Made by a program: the position numbers and the translations under genes
The notes under the pieces: generated by a model
Told to the model about the DNA's origin: nothing
The model's database searches: none
The model's input: the letters and a program-made list of their open reading frames with translations, nothing else
Assembly (NCBI RefSeq): GCF_001700315.1
Contig: NZ_MASJ01000042.1
Coordinates: 47,643 to 111,642 of the forward strand
DNA from: Caryophanon tenue
GTDB taxonomy: Bacteria; Bacillota; Bacilli; Bacillales_A; Planococcaceae
Length of the DNA: 64,000 nucleotides
Direction: 5' to 3'
Shown here: positions 34,171-42,714 of the stretch, in pieces
How the letters are laid out: every line of letters begins with the position of its first letter
How positions within the stretch are numbered: the first letter of the stretch is position 1

Positions 34171-36894
34171 TTAGGCTGGGTCTGTTTCTGAAGCAGGTTC
34201 AGTCGGTACAGGGTCTGTTGGCGGTGTTGTTTCGACAGGTGGTGTCGGTTCAACAGGCTGTTCAGGCTCTAGTTCTGTTGGCGGTGTTGTTTCAACAGGT
34301 GGCGTTGGCTCGGCAGGCTGTTCAGGCTCCGTCGGTTGTTCCGTATTGCCATTGTTGTTTCCATTACCACCGTTATTGTTGGAAGACCCATTGTTATTAT
34401 TGTTGTTACTGTTATTGCCATTGCCATTATTGTTTGGTGGCGTTTCTTCCTCATCCGTTGAAGGAACATCTTCAGTGTCTTCTGCTGGTGATTCAGTTGG
34501 CTCTTCTTCAGTGTCTTCGTCTGTTGCATTCGTTAAGTTAATGCCTGTTGCTGCAGCGGCACTACGTTGACCGTCTGCAAGTGCAACAACTGTGAATGTA
34601 TAGTTTTTTCCATCTTCTAATGGACTAAACGCTGCACTTGTTGCATTTGTTGTAGTAATCGTCTGTGTTGCGCCACCATCAACAGCGACAGCCACTTCGA
34701 ATTGTACATTACTTACGCCTTCAGGTGCGTTATATGACCAACTTAAATTCGCTGTTGGGCCATCTGCAGTTGCTGAGAAACCTGTTGGCGCAGGAAGTGC
34801 TGTTACTTCTTCAGTTTCTTCCTCTTCTTCAATCGGTTGTTGGATCGCACCAGAGCCGCCACGAACGAATAATTCATAACGTCCACCACCTGCAGCAACA
34901 CGTAATGGTACAGAGCCGACAACAATTTGTTGCTCGTATACAGAAGAAGGTTTTTTAAACTCTTCATCGCGCGCGTCTGCTAAATTGTCCGATAAATCGG
35001 TCATAATGCCTTTAAATAAAATTTGTGGCATATAACGCTCATCCCACGTTGTAATTGGCGTTGTGCTATTTTCATAGCCACCCCAAACGGCGATCGAGTA
35101 GTTCGGTGAGTAGCCAACGAACCATGTATCTGGTACTGCACCACTTGAGTATTTCGATGGGTCACTGTAATTGGTTGTTCCTGTTTTACCAGCAACATCG
35201 ACTCCACGTACACCTGCACGACGCGCTGAGCCATCTTGTGCAACGACATCACGTAAAATATCAGTAATCATATACGCTGTATAATCTTGCATTGCGACAA
35301 CTGATTCTGGTGTGTAGTTTTGAGTTGAACCATCGCGGAATTCAATAGATGAAATCACGTAAGGCTCTGTAAAGACGCCATTGTTCCCGAATGCGGCATA
35401 TGCACCAGCCATCTCGATTGGTGAAAGGCTAATATTCCCGCCACCAAGCGCATCAGATTCATAGACACCATGGTCTGGAATCGAAATGCCAAGACGTGAC
35501 ATAAAGTCAGCAGAAGCTTCTGTGCCAATTTCGTGCATAATTTTCACAGCTGGTACGTTACGAGATGTTGCTAATGCATAGCGTAATGTTTCAGCTCCGT
35601 GATAACGGCTATCCCAGTTTGTTACTGCTTGACCACTATCGTATTCATACGGTTCATCAATCATCGTTGTGCCTGTTGACCATTGTTCTTTATCAATAAC
35701 GGGACCGTATACGGCTAACGGTTTAATCGTTGAACCTGGAGAACGGTTTAAATTATAGGCGTAGTTCCAACCACGTTCCGCTCCGTAGTGACGACCGCCA
35801 CCAATTGCACGTAATGCACCAGTTTTTGTATCAACGACGGCAACACCTGTTTGCATATCCTCTGTCGGGAAGTTGGCATCGTCTGCTAGCTGTGCTTCGA
35901 CAATGGCTTGTGCTGCTGGATCAAGCGTTGTATATACTTTAATGCCTTCATCAAGCGTAAATTCAGCACCTTCTGTTTGGAAACGTTCGATTTCTTCTAA
36001 TACAACTTGTAAAAAGGCAGGGTAATCAGACGATTTAAATTGATTACGTTCATTTTCAGGAAGTACCGCTTGTGCGACTGATAAGTTTTTCGCAGCATTG
36101 GCATCTTCTTGAGAAATTTTGCCGTGCTGTACCATTAAACTTAATACGATATTTCGGCGATTTTCTGCATTTTCAGGATAGTTAAATGGATTATAGTTAT
36201 TCGGGCTTTGTGGTAAGCCGGCTAACGTTGCCATTTCATCTAATGATAATTCGTTCAGCTCTTTGCCGAAGAAATATTTAGCTGCTGTGCCAAAGCCATA
36301 AATACGACCAGACATCAGCGTTTTATTAAAGTACATTTCAAAAATTTCTTCTTTTGAATATTCTTGCTCTAATTTATACGCTAAAAATGCTTCTTGTGCT
36401 TTACGTTCTAACGTTTTTTCATTGGTAAAGAATGAGTTTTTGACAACTTGTTGTGTAATCGTTGACGCACCTTGTGCACCAAAGCCTTGTGTAAGATTGG
36501 CAACAACAGCTGATGCTAAACGACGGAAATCAATACCGCTATGTTCGAAGAAGCGTACATCTTCCGTTGCTAAAATGGCATCGACCATATCTTGCGGAAT
36601 ATCATCAAATTCAATATATGTTCGTTGTTCCGCACCGATTGTGGCGAATAGTTCACCATTTTTATCGAAAAATTCGGCAGAAATGGGGTCTTTTAATAAC
36701 TCCTCATCCAGCTCAGGGGCTTTTGATGCGTAATAGGCGAATAAACCACCACCTGTTATCAAGCCGACCACACCAATTGCGAGAATGAGTAAAATAACAC
36801 GTTTCACCCATTTGCTAATTGGTGTGGTTGCTGTTTGTTTCTTTTTTGCTTTGCGACGCTCCCCACGTGACTGAGGAGGTTGTTGCTCTGACAT
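34171..36894 (-). CDS. ponA: Penicillin-binding protein 1A (transglycosylase/transpeptidase)
   Basis: A 907-residue class A PBP that polymerises and cross-links peptidoglycan. It has a Lys/Arg-rich cytosolic tail, one transmembrane helix (about 30-52) and a GT51 domain with 'ATEDVRFFEHSGID' and 'GASTITQQVVKN'. The transpeptidase follows, with active Ser about 388 in 'GSTIKP', 'TSRN' and 'KTGTTN'. After the catalytic part come a fibronectin type III domain (about 705-790), an Asn-rich linker and a Pro/Thr/Glu tail containing a duplicated 20-residue unit. B. subtilis PBP1 also has such an extension. Divergent from nothing; recU follows upstream on the same strand. Confidence 0.95.
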   Translation of the reverse strand: MSEQQPPQSRGERRKAKKKQTATTPISKWVKRVILLILAIGVVGLITGGGLFAYYASKAPELDEELLKDPISAEFFDKNGELFATIGAEQRTYIEFDDIPQDMVDAILATEDVRFFEHSGIDFRRLASAVVANLTQGFGAQGASTITQQVVKNSFFTNEKTLERKAQEAFLAYKLEQEYSKEEIFEMYFNKTLMSGRIYGFGTAAKYFFGKELNELSLDEMATLAGLPQSPNNYNPFNYPENAENRRNIVLSLMVQHGKISQEDANAAKNLSVAQAVLPENERNQFKSSDYPAFLQVVLEEIERFQTEGAEFTLDEGIKVYTTLDPAAQAIVEAQLADDANFPTEDMQTGVAVVDTKTGALRAIGGGRHYGAERGWNYAYNLNRSPGSTIKPLAVYGPVIDKEQWSTGTTMIDEPYEYDSGQAVTNWDSRYHGAETLRYALATSRNVPAVKIMHEIGTEASADFMSRLGISIPDHGVYESDALGGGNISLSPIEMAGAYAAFGNNGVFTEPYVISSIEFRDGSTQNYTPESVVAMQDYTAYMITDILRDVVAQDGSARRAGVRGVDVAGKTGTTNYSDPSKYSSGAVPDTWFVGYSPNYSIAVWGGYENSTTPITTWDERYMPQILFKGIMTDLSDNLADARDEEFKKPSSVYEQQIVVGSVPLRVAAGGGRYELFVRGGSGAIQQPIEEEEETEEVTALPAPTGFSATADGPTANLSWSYNAPEGVSNVQFEVAVAVDGGATQTITTTNATSAAFSPLEDGKNYTFTVVALADGQRSAAAATGINLTNATDEDTEEEPTESPAEDTEDVPSTDEEETPPNNNGNGNNSNNNNNNGSSNNNGGNGNNNGNTEQPTEPEQPAEPTPPVETTPPTELEPEQPVEPTPPVETTPPTDPVPTEPASETDPA
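34214..34333. repeat. 60-bp tandem duplication encoding the PBP1A tail
   Basis: Two near-identical 60-base units (34214-34273 and 34274-34333) encode the 20-residue Pro/Thr/Glu repeat 'EQP(A/V)EPTPPVETTPPT...' at the very end of PBP1A. The few differences are mostly third-codon changes. Confidence 0.8.
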
Positions 36895-36925
36895 GTAAAT
36901 CCCTCTCTTTCAACAGACAACTATC

Positions 36926-37546
36926 TTATGTTTGTTCGTAAAACTGTTCAACCGCCTTTAAATAATCAAGGCGTGGGTAATAGCCCGTTTGAATTTCTAA
37001 GCAAGATGTTTCAAAAATTGCAAGCGGGATTGATTTGCGCGCACCTACGAGCATCGCATCCCATGCTTCTTTTAACACATCAAACGATAACAAGAAATAA
37101 CGTTCAAGCTTCGAAAAACGCACAATGACAAATGTAATGCCGCCTTGTTCAACAATAGCTTGCATATGCTGTACTTGGTGTGCGTGAATATTTTTTAGTG
37201 GAAAGGACGTTTTATTTTCAGTTTCCTTTGCTTCAAAGTCAATATAACGAGCTTGCCAAATGCCATTGTAATCCGTTGTAGAAGGTGTGCGGAAATAAGC
37301 TTCGCGTACAACTGCTGCGCTTCTAGATGGATACTCTACTTTGACGATTTGGAGCGGAACAGGTTTCTTATGGATGACAGCGAGCTTTTGGCGCAAATAA
37401 AACTCGTTTGCTTCATTAATTTCGTCTTCTAATGTTTTCCCACGATTACTAAATGATTGTTTTTTTTCAACTGCTTTTTTGGCTGTTGTGGGTGACGTCG
37501 GTTGTTTTTGTGTATATGCCTTGCCATTAGGATAACGAATAACCAA
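36926..37546 (-). CDS. recU: Holliday junction resolvase RecU
   Basis: A 206-residue resolvase that cleaves four-way junctions in recombination and chromosome segregation. The basic N-terminus precedes 'TLEDEINEANEFYL' and the catalytic core 'YNGIWQARYIDFEAKETENKTSFPLKNIHAHQ', which holds the Asp/Glu/Lys metal-binding residues of the RecU nuclease. In Bacillales recU and ponA form an operon, and here recU precedes ponA by 31 bases on the same strand. Length is normal. Confidence 0.94.
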   Translation of the reverse strand: MVIRYPNGKAYTQKQPTSPTTAKKAVEKKQSFSNRGKTLEDEINEANEFYLRQKLAVIHKKPVPLQIVKVEYPSRSAAVVREAYFRTPSTTDYNGIWQARYIDFEAKETENKTSFPLKNIHAHQVQHMQAIVEQGGITFVIVRFSKLERYFLLSFDVLKEAWDAMLVGARKSIPLAIFETSCLEIQTGYYPRLDYLKAVEQFYEQT

Positions 37547-37704
37547 ATGTCTTCACCTGCTTTCTATCACTAAGCCATAGTTTAACAAAGTTTTTCAAAA
37601 TAGAAAAGAAGCGTCTGTCTTACAGTTTCGTTAGGTGGAATATGCTAAAAAATCGTAAGGAAATTGCTATTATTCGACCGCTAACACTATGCGCGTGATG
37701 CTAG

Positions 37705-37735
37705 TTGTCGTGTTCGGATTATTCAGTGGTATAAT
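37705..37735 (+). promoter_or_regulatory. Promoter candidate for yppE-mrfA-mrfB
   Basis: A consensus TATAAT at 37730-37735 has TTGTCG 19 bases upstream. The -10 is strong, but the spacing is loose. Confidence 0.4.
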
Positions 37736-37783
37736 ACATGTACAAAATATGCTTTTCAAAGGATATAAGCGGAGGACAAAATA

Positions 37784-38146
37784 ATGCTACAACAATTAAC
37801 AGAGCAACTCATTGAGGAGTGTACGGCTTGCTTAGCGCGCTTTTGGCAAATGCGTGAAGAGGACCGCGAGCCAGATTTCTTTCAAGAAGTAAAGCCACAT
37901 GCCGATTATTGGCATCAGCACGTTTTACAGTGGCAGCAACAAGCGGATGTTTTTATTCAAAGATACCGACCAAAATATATGCACACGATGCAAGTACACA
38001 ATGCACAAGAAGCGTTTACGCAATTCGTCGTGCAATCATTTTATAAAGGAACGAGTAAAAAGCGCTTTGAGCAGTCGATTTTATCAACAAAGTACACGCT
38101 CGAAACATTTTTAAAAGCGCTAAAGGAGGCGCAATATGCTGAGTAA
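37784..38146 (+). CDS. yppE: DUF1798 protein YppE
   Basis: A 120-residue all-helical protein matching YppE/DUF1798 by length and motif. It has 'FWQMREEDREPDFFQEVKPHADYWHQHVLQWQ' in the first half and 'VVQSFYKGTSKKRFEQSILSTKYTLETFLKAL' in the second, the pattern of a four-helix bundle. The role is unknown. The end overlaps mrfA by 11 bases, so it is translationally coupled to the mitomycin-repair helicase gene. Start ATG after AGCGGAGGAC. Confidence 0.85.
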   Translation: MLQQLTEQLIEECTACLARFWQMREEDREPDFFQEVKPHADYWHQHVLQWQQQADVFIQRYRPKYMHTMQVHNAQEAFTQFVVQSFYKGTSKKRFEQSILSTKYTLETFLKALKEAQYAE

Positions 38147-40412
38147 AAAGAAAACGGTCGATGCGCTAGTGGCAGCGTGGCAGCAAGATGCTGCTATGGC
38201 GGAACGGATTGAAGCGATTCGGACGATTGAGGCAACAGCAGCCACCTACGCACCATTGCCAAGCGATATGCAGCCATCACTTGTCAAAGCACTCCATGCG
38301 CGTGGGATTGAACAGTTATATACGCATCAGCGCGAGGCGTTTGATTATGCAATGGCAGGGCAGTCCTTTACGGCAATTACACCGACAGCTTCAGGGAAGT
38401 CATACTGTTATCATTTGCCGGTGCTGCAAACGATTTTAACGAACCGTCATGCACGTGCACTCTATTTATTTCCAACAAAGGCACTTGCACAAGACCAAAA
38501 AAGCGATTTACATGCGCTGATTGAAGCGATGGATGAAGAGATTTTAAGTTACACATATGACGGAGATACAGCGCCAGGCATTCGTCAAAAGGTGCGTAAA
38601 GCGGGACATATTATTATGACGAATCCAGATATGTTGCATAGCGGCATTTTACCGCATCATACGAAGTGGGTATCGCTTTTTGAAAATTTACAGTATGTCG
38701 TCATTGATGAATTACATACGTATAAAGGCGTTTTTGGCTCGCATGTGGCGCATGTTATTCGCCGCCTGAAACGAATTTGTGCGTTTTACAGCAGTGACCC
38801 GCTCTTTATTTGTACATCCGCAACGATTAAAAACCCAAAAGAGTTAGCGGAAAGTTTAACGAATACGGCGCATGCGCTTATTGCCAAATCAGGTGCACCA
38901 ACTGGTAAAAAAACATTTGTGTTTTATAATCCGCCCATGCTTCATCCAGCATTCGGTGTTCGCCGTTCTGCGGTACTAGAAGTGCGTGATATTGCAAAGC
39001 AATTGTACGATGCCCATATTCAGACAATTGTTTTTGCGAAAAGCCGTGTACGAGTTGAAATGCTCGTCACCTATTTACAGGCATTTACAAAGCATCAATT
39101 ACAAGATACGACCATTCGCGGATACCGTGGTGGTTATTTACCATCAGAGCGTCGTGTTATTGAAAAAGGGTTGCGTGATGGCGAGATTCGGACCGTAGTC
39201 AGCACAAATGCGTTAGAGCTAGGTGTGGATATCGGTCAACTACAAGCCTGTATTATGACCGGTTATCCGGGCAATATTGCTTCAGCATGGCAGCAAGCAG
39301 GGCGTGCAGGAAGAAGACAAGATTCGGCACTCATTATTTATGTGGCGCAAAGCACGGCACTCGACCAATATATGATTGAGCATCCCGACTTTTTCTTTGG
39401 CTCAGAGCCGGAAGAAGCACGTATTTCACCGGATAATATGTTAATACTGATGGACCATTTAAAATGTGCCGCATTTGAATTACCGTTTCGCACGAATGAT
39501 TTATACGGAGAGTTTCATATTGAGGAATTACTGGATTATTTAGTGGACGAGCATGTGCTCTTTAAAACGTCAGACACATGGCATTGGATGAATGAACGAT
39601 TCCCTGCACATGATATTAGCTTGCGTTCCGCGGCGCAAGAAAATGTCGTAATTATTGACCAATCTGTGCCAGCACATACGCGTGTTATTGGCGAGATGGA
39701 TACGTATTCGGCGATGACGTTATTACATGAAGAAGCGATTTATATGCACCAAGGTGTTCAGTTTCAAGTCGAAACACTCGATTGGGACGAGAAGAAAGCA
39801 TTTGTACGACAAGTAGATGTTGATTATTTCACCGATGCGAATCTTGCAGTGGAGCTAAAGGTGATGAGCGAAGATAAAGAATTGGTATTATCCGACGCTA
39901 AAATAGGCTTTGGAGACGTATCGCTACTAGCACAAGCTACTATTTTCAAAAAGATTCGTTTTGACAGTCATGACAATATTGGCAGTGGTCCAATTCATTT
40001 GCCACCGATGGAAATGCATACAACCGCAACATGGTTATCCTTTACACCGCCATCGCAATTATCAAAGGAACAATTGACCGATGTGCTCCATTATGTTGCG
40101 TATACAATCAATTCGTTTATTCCATTATTTATTCATTGTGACCGCGCGGATGTACATGTTGTACCGCAAGTAAAAGCCGTACACAATGAGTTACCGACCA
40201 TTTTTGTGTATGATAGCTATCCAGGTGGTATTGGTCTAAGCGAGAAGGTCTATGATATGTGGCGGCCGTTATTAGAGAAAGCGCGCGAGCATATTACACG
40301 TTGTCGCTGTGAAAATGGCTGTCCGGCATGTATTGGGGCCCAGGCGACATTTGATGAGCCAAAGCAACAAGCAATCCGCGTAATGACACAGTTACGTGAA
40401 CTTTTTAATTAA
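38136..40412 (+). CDS. mrfA: DEAD/DEAH helicase MrfA (YprA)
   Basis: A 758-residue superfamily 2 helicase. It has Walker A 'TPTASGKS' (about 84-91), Walker B/DExH 'DELH' (about 191-194), 'TSATIKNP' motif III, and motif VI 'QQAGRAGRRQ'. The C-terminal domain ends in four clustered cysteines ('CRCENGCPAC', about 723-732), the zinc site of the MrfA family. In B. subtilis MrfA (YprA) and MrfB (YprB) act in a mitomycin C repair pathway independent of UvrABC; that is established for the family. mrfB follows 17 bases later. Confidence 0.92.
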   Translation: MLSKKKTVDALVAAWQQDAAMAERIEAIRTIEATAATYAPLPSDMQPSLVKALHARGIEQLYTHQREAFDYAMAGQSFTAITPTASGKSYCYHLPVLQTILTNRHARALYLFPTKALAQDQKSDLHALIEAMDEEILSYTYDGDTAPGIRQKVRKAGHIIMTNPDMLHSGILPHHTKWVSLFENLQYVVIDELHTYKGVFGSHVAHVIRRLKRICAFYSSDPLFICTSATIKNPKELAESLTNTAHALIAKSGAPTGKKTFVFYNPPMLHPAFGVRRSAVLEVRDIAKQLYDAHIQTIVFAKSRVRVEMLVTYLQAFTKHQLQDTTIRGYRGGYLPSERRVIEKGLRDGEIRTVVSTNALELGVDIGQLQACIMTGYPGNIASAWQQAGRAGRRQDSALIIYVAQSTALDQYMIEHPDFFFGSEPEEARISPDNMLILMDHLKCAAFELPFRTNDLYGEFHIEELLDYLVDEHVLFKTSDTWHWMNERFPAHDISLRSAAQENVVIIDQSVPAHTRVIGEMDTYSAMTLLHEEAIYMHQGVQFQVETLDWDEKKAFVRQVDVDYFTDANLAVELKVMSEDKELVLSDAKIGFGDVSLLAQATIFKKIRFDSHDNIGSGPIHLPPMEMHTTATWLSFTPPSQLSKEQLTDVLHYVAYTINSFIPLFIHCDRADVHVVPQVKAVHNELPTIFVYDSYPGGIGLSEKVYDMWRPLLEKAREHITRCRCENGCPACIGAQATFDEPKQQAIRVMTQLRELFN

Positions 40413-40429
40413 GAAAGGCGTTCTGTACT

Positions 40430-41680
40430 ATGTCCTATGAAAAAAAGTTAATGCAAATGAAAAAGATGATCAAAAAAGAACCAACTGCTCCTACACAAAA
40501 GTCGAGCTATGAAAAACCAGCGCCGCCGCTTTATAGCGAACGTTGGGAGCAAGCAGGCTTAACCCGCATTGACAATGATTTTGGCACGGTGTTTAAATAT
40601 GAGGTTACGTATGATGAACAGTATCGGCACGGTCAGTACGCATTAGGTATGTTAGATGATGTCATGATGCGCTGGGAAGAAGCGGGCTTAACGCATCCAT
40701 ATGCGACCGATAGTGACGAGACACTCTTATTTTTTGATACGGAAACAACGGGTTTAAAAGGTGTCGGCACCCATATTTTTTTGCTGGGCTTTTTGGAGCG
40801 TCGTGGGAAAAACTTTGTGCTAACACAATATGTGTTAGCGGACCCTGCGCATGAGGCAGCAATGTTTTTTGAAAGTAAATTGTGGCAGCGAGAAGCAACG
40901 GTGGTGACGTATAACGGGAAAAGCTTTGACTGGCCACAGCTTCAAACGCGCTGGACATTTAGCCAAGGTGTCATTCCGCGTTTACGTGAGCAACGTCAAA
41001 TTGATTTACTGCATAGCTCGAAGCGTCTTTGGAAAAATGACTTAGCACAAATGAAACTAAAGCAAGTGGAAGAGCAGAAATTAGGTTTTGTACGTGAGGA
41101 TGATATTCCAGGGCATTTAGCGCCGATTATTTATATGGACGCCATTAAAAGCGGCGAAACATCGAGCTTACTAAAAGTATTAAAGCATAATGAATGGGAT
41201 TTATTATCGCTCATTACATTGTATATTCATTTGAGCATTACCTTATTTGAGGAAGCTACAAATGAAACGGTCGTTGCGTATACGAATGTCGGGAAATGGT
41301 ATGCGGATTTAAAACAGCATGCGCGCAGTGAAGAGGTGCTGACAAATGTTACACAGAGCTATGAGGCGTATGAAACGTTTACGGCGCATTATTATTTAGG
41401 CTTGCAGCGAAAAAAACGTGCTCAGTATGATGAAGCATTAGCATCATTTTTAGAGGGGCGAAAAGCAGAGGATATGCGGATTTCTTTGCAGTCGTATGAG
41501 GAAGCGGCAAAAATTTATGAACATACGTATAAAGCATATGACGATGCGTATCAGCTGACGACGGCGGCACTCCAAAAAGTACACATTGACCGAACATTGC
41601 CATGGAAGTCAAAAGAAGCGTTCGAGCAACGTTTGCAGCATCGTTTAAAACGCTTAATGAAGAAGCGGGAAATAAATTAA
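40430..41680 (+). CDS. mrfB: DEDD-type exonuclease MrfB (YprB) with TPR-like tail
   Basis: A 416-residue protein. The first ~90 residues are a charged lead segment. The ribonuclease-H-like exonuclease core follows, with D-x-E in 'FFDTETTGLKGVGTHIFLLGF' (about 102-104), 'VTYNGKSFDWPQLQTRW' and the late 'EWDLLSLITLYIH' Asp. The last ~130 residues are helical and TPR-like ('YYLGLQRKKRAQYDEALASFLEG'). It is the partner of MrfA in repair of mitomycin-type adducts. Neighbouring position and same strand support this. Confidence 0.9.
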   Translation: MSYEKKLMQMKKMIKKEPTAPTQKSSYEKPAPPLYSERWEQAGLTRIDNDFGTVFKYEVTYDEQYRHGQYALGMLDDVMMRWEEAGLTHPYATDSDETLLFFDTETTGLKGVGTHIFLLGFLERRGKNFVLTQYVLADPAHEAAMFFESKLWQREATVVTYNGKSFDWPQLQTRWTFSQGVIPRLREQRQIDLLHSSKRLWKNDLAQMKLKQVEEQKLGFVREDDIPGHLAPIIYMDAIKSGETSSLLKVLKHNEWDLLSLITLYIHLSITLFEEATNETVVAYTNVGKWYADLKQHARSEEVLTNVTQSYEAYETFTAHYYLGLQRKKRAQYDEALASFLEGRKAEDMRISLQSYEEAAKIYEHTYKAYDDAYQLTTAALQKVHIDRTLPWKSKEAFEQRLQHRLKRLMKKREIN

Positions 41681-41718
41681 TTTTGCGACGTTTGCGACGA
41701 ATGATTTTATCAGTTGTA

Positions 41719-41727
41719 TGCTATACT
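41719..41727 (+). promoter_or_regulatory. Extended -10 promoter of gpsB
   Basis: TGCTATACT (TG-N-TATACT) lies 36 bases before the gpsB start. No good -35 is visible, which is acceptable for an extended -10 promoter. Confidence 0.45.
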
Positions 41728-41762
41728 GAAACTACGTATGTCTTGGTGGAAGGAAGGATAGT

Positions 41763-42122
41763 ATGAATCTTCATTTAGATGCGAAAACGATCTATGAAAA
41801 GGAATTTAAAAGTGGTTTACGTGGGTATAATCAAGATGATGTAGACAATTTTTTAGATAAAGTAATTGAAGATTATCGCGAATTTGAAAAGGTACATGAT
41901 ACCGTAAAAAACTTACAAGAAGAAAATCGTCGTTTAATGCAAGAGATGGCACAACTGCGTCAAGAGTTACAGCGAGCGAAACAGCACGTGCAACCAGAGC
42001 GACCTGTACAAAAGCCGGCGCCAGTGCAACATTCTGCATCAGGTACGACTTATTTTGATATTTTGCAACGACTCTCGAATTTAGAAAAACATGTTTTCGG
42101 TTCTCGTTTAGACCGTGAATAA
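41763..42122 (+). CDS. gpsB: Cell division regulator GpsB
   Basis: A 119-residue DivIVA-like protein that shuttles PBP1 between side wall and septum. The N-terminal lipid/PBP-binding domain reads 'LDAKTIYEKEFKSGLRGYNQDDVDNFLDKVIEDY' (about 5-38), followed by a coiled coil (about 40-78). After a Pro-rich linker comes the C-terminal trimer helix 'YFDILQRLSNLEKHVFG'. Its client PBP1A is encoded 5 kb away. rnpB follows directly, as in B. subtilis. Confidence 0.95.
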   Translation: MNLHLDAKTIYEKEFKSGLRGYNQDDVDNFLDKVIEDYREFEKVHDTVKNLQEENRRLMQEMAQLRQELQRAKQHVQPERPVQKPAPVQHSASGTTYFDILQRLSNLEKHVFGSRLDRE

Positions 42123-42161
42123 CTCAGAAATGTGAGAATAGATAGAATATAGTTGCGTAGG

Positions 42162-42190
42162 TTGTCTTTTTTTGGTTCTTTTAGTATAAT
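42162..42190 (+). promoter_or_regulatory. Promoter of rnpB
   Basis: TTGTCT (42162-42167), 17 bases, TATAAT (42185-42190). The RNA should start about 42198, matching the first base of helix P1. Confidence 0.8.
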
Positions 42191-42198
42191 AGGCATAT

Positions 42199-42598
42199 CA
42201 TCAATAAATTTGAGTAATCGCTGCGTCTGAAAAATGGCGTAGAGGAAAGTCCATGCTCACACGGATCTGAGATGACCGTAGTGTTCGTGCTTACTGAATC
42301 AATAAGGTAAGGTAGCTTAGCGGCTAACGGCAGAAGGAAAACCTAAGTCTTTTAGATATGGTTGAAACTTCTTGAAAGTGCCACAGTGACGGAGCTTATA
42401 AGGAAACTTATGAGGTGGAACGAGGTAAACCCCACGAGTGAGAAACCCAAATTATGGTAGGGGCATTCTTCTGAAGGAATTGAACAGATGAAGAGACGCA
42501 CATAGTTGCGTAGATAGATGATTACTGCTCATGGTACGAGGTTTTATAACTGTTTGAGTACCCGAGAACAAAACATGGCTTATAAAATTTACTGATGT
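42199..42598 (+). ncRNA. rnpB: RNase P RNA, class B
   Basis: The catalytic RNA of RNase P, which trims tRNA 5' ends. The universally conserved 'GAGGAAAGTCCATGCTC' (about 42241-42257), the 'GTGCCACAGTGACG' segment, 'GAAACCCAAAT' and the 3' 'GAACAAAACATGGCTTA' block are all present. The type-B layout follows B. subtilis throughout. Helix P1 is formed by CATCAATAAATTT (42199-42211) and AAATTTACTGATG (42585-42597). It is flanked by a promoter and a terminator, and lies between gpsB and the PAS-GGDEF-EAL gene. Confidence 0.97.
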
Positions 42599-42615
42599 CA
42601 TTTCATGCAAATTTG

Positions 42616-42647
42616 GGCTCTCCAATGATATTGGAGAGCCTTCTTTC
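42616..42647 (+). terminator. Terminator of rnpB
   Basis: GGCTCTCCAA (42616-42625) and TTGGAGAGCC (42631-42640) form a perfect 10-base stem, followed by TTCTTTC. Confidence 0.85.
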
Positions 42648-42714
42648 GATTTAAAATCAATGTACGACCGATTATATAAATAATATTAACTGTTATGATG
42701 AGGGGACTTGCACA

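Noticed and set aside
34214..34570. Long plus-strand frames antisense to the ponA tail
   Set aside because: They arise from the repetitive Pro/Thr/Glu and Asn codons of ponA on the other strand; composition is Leu/Val/Gln only.
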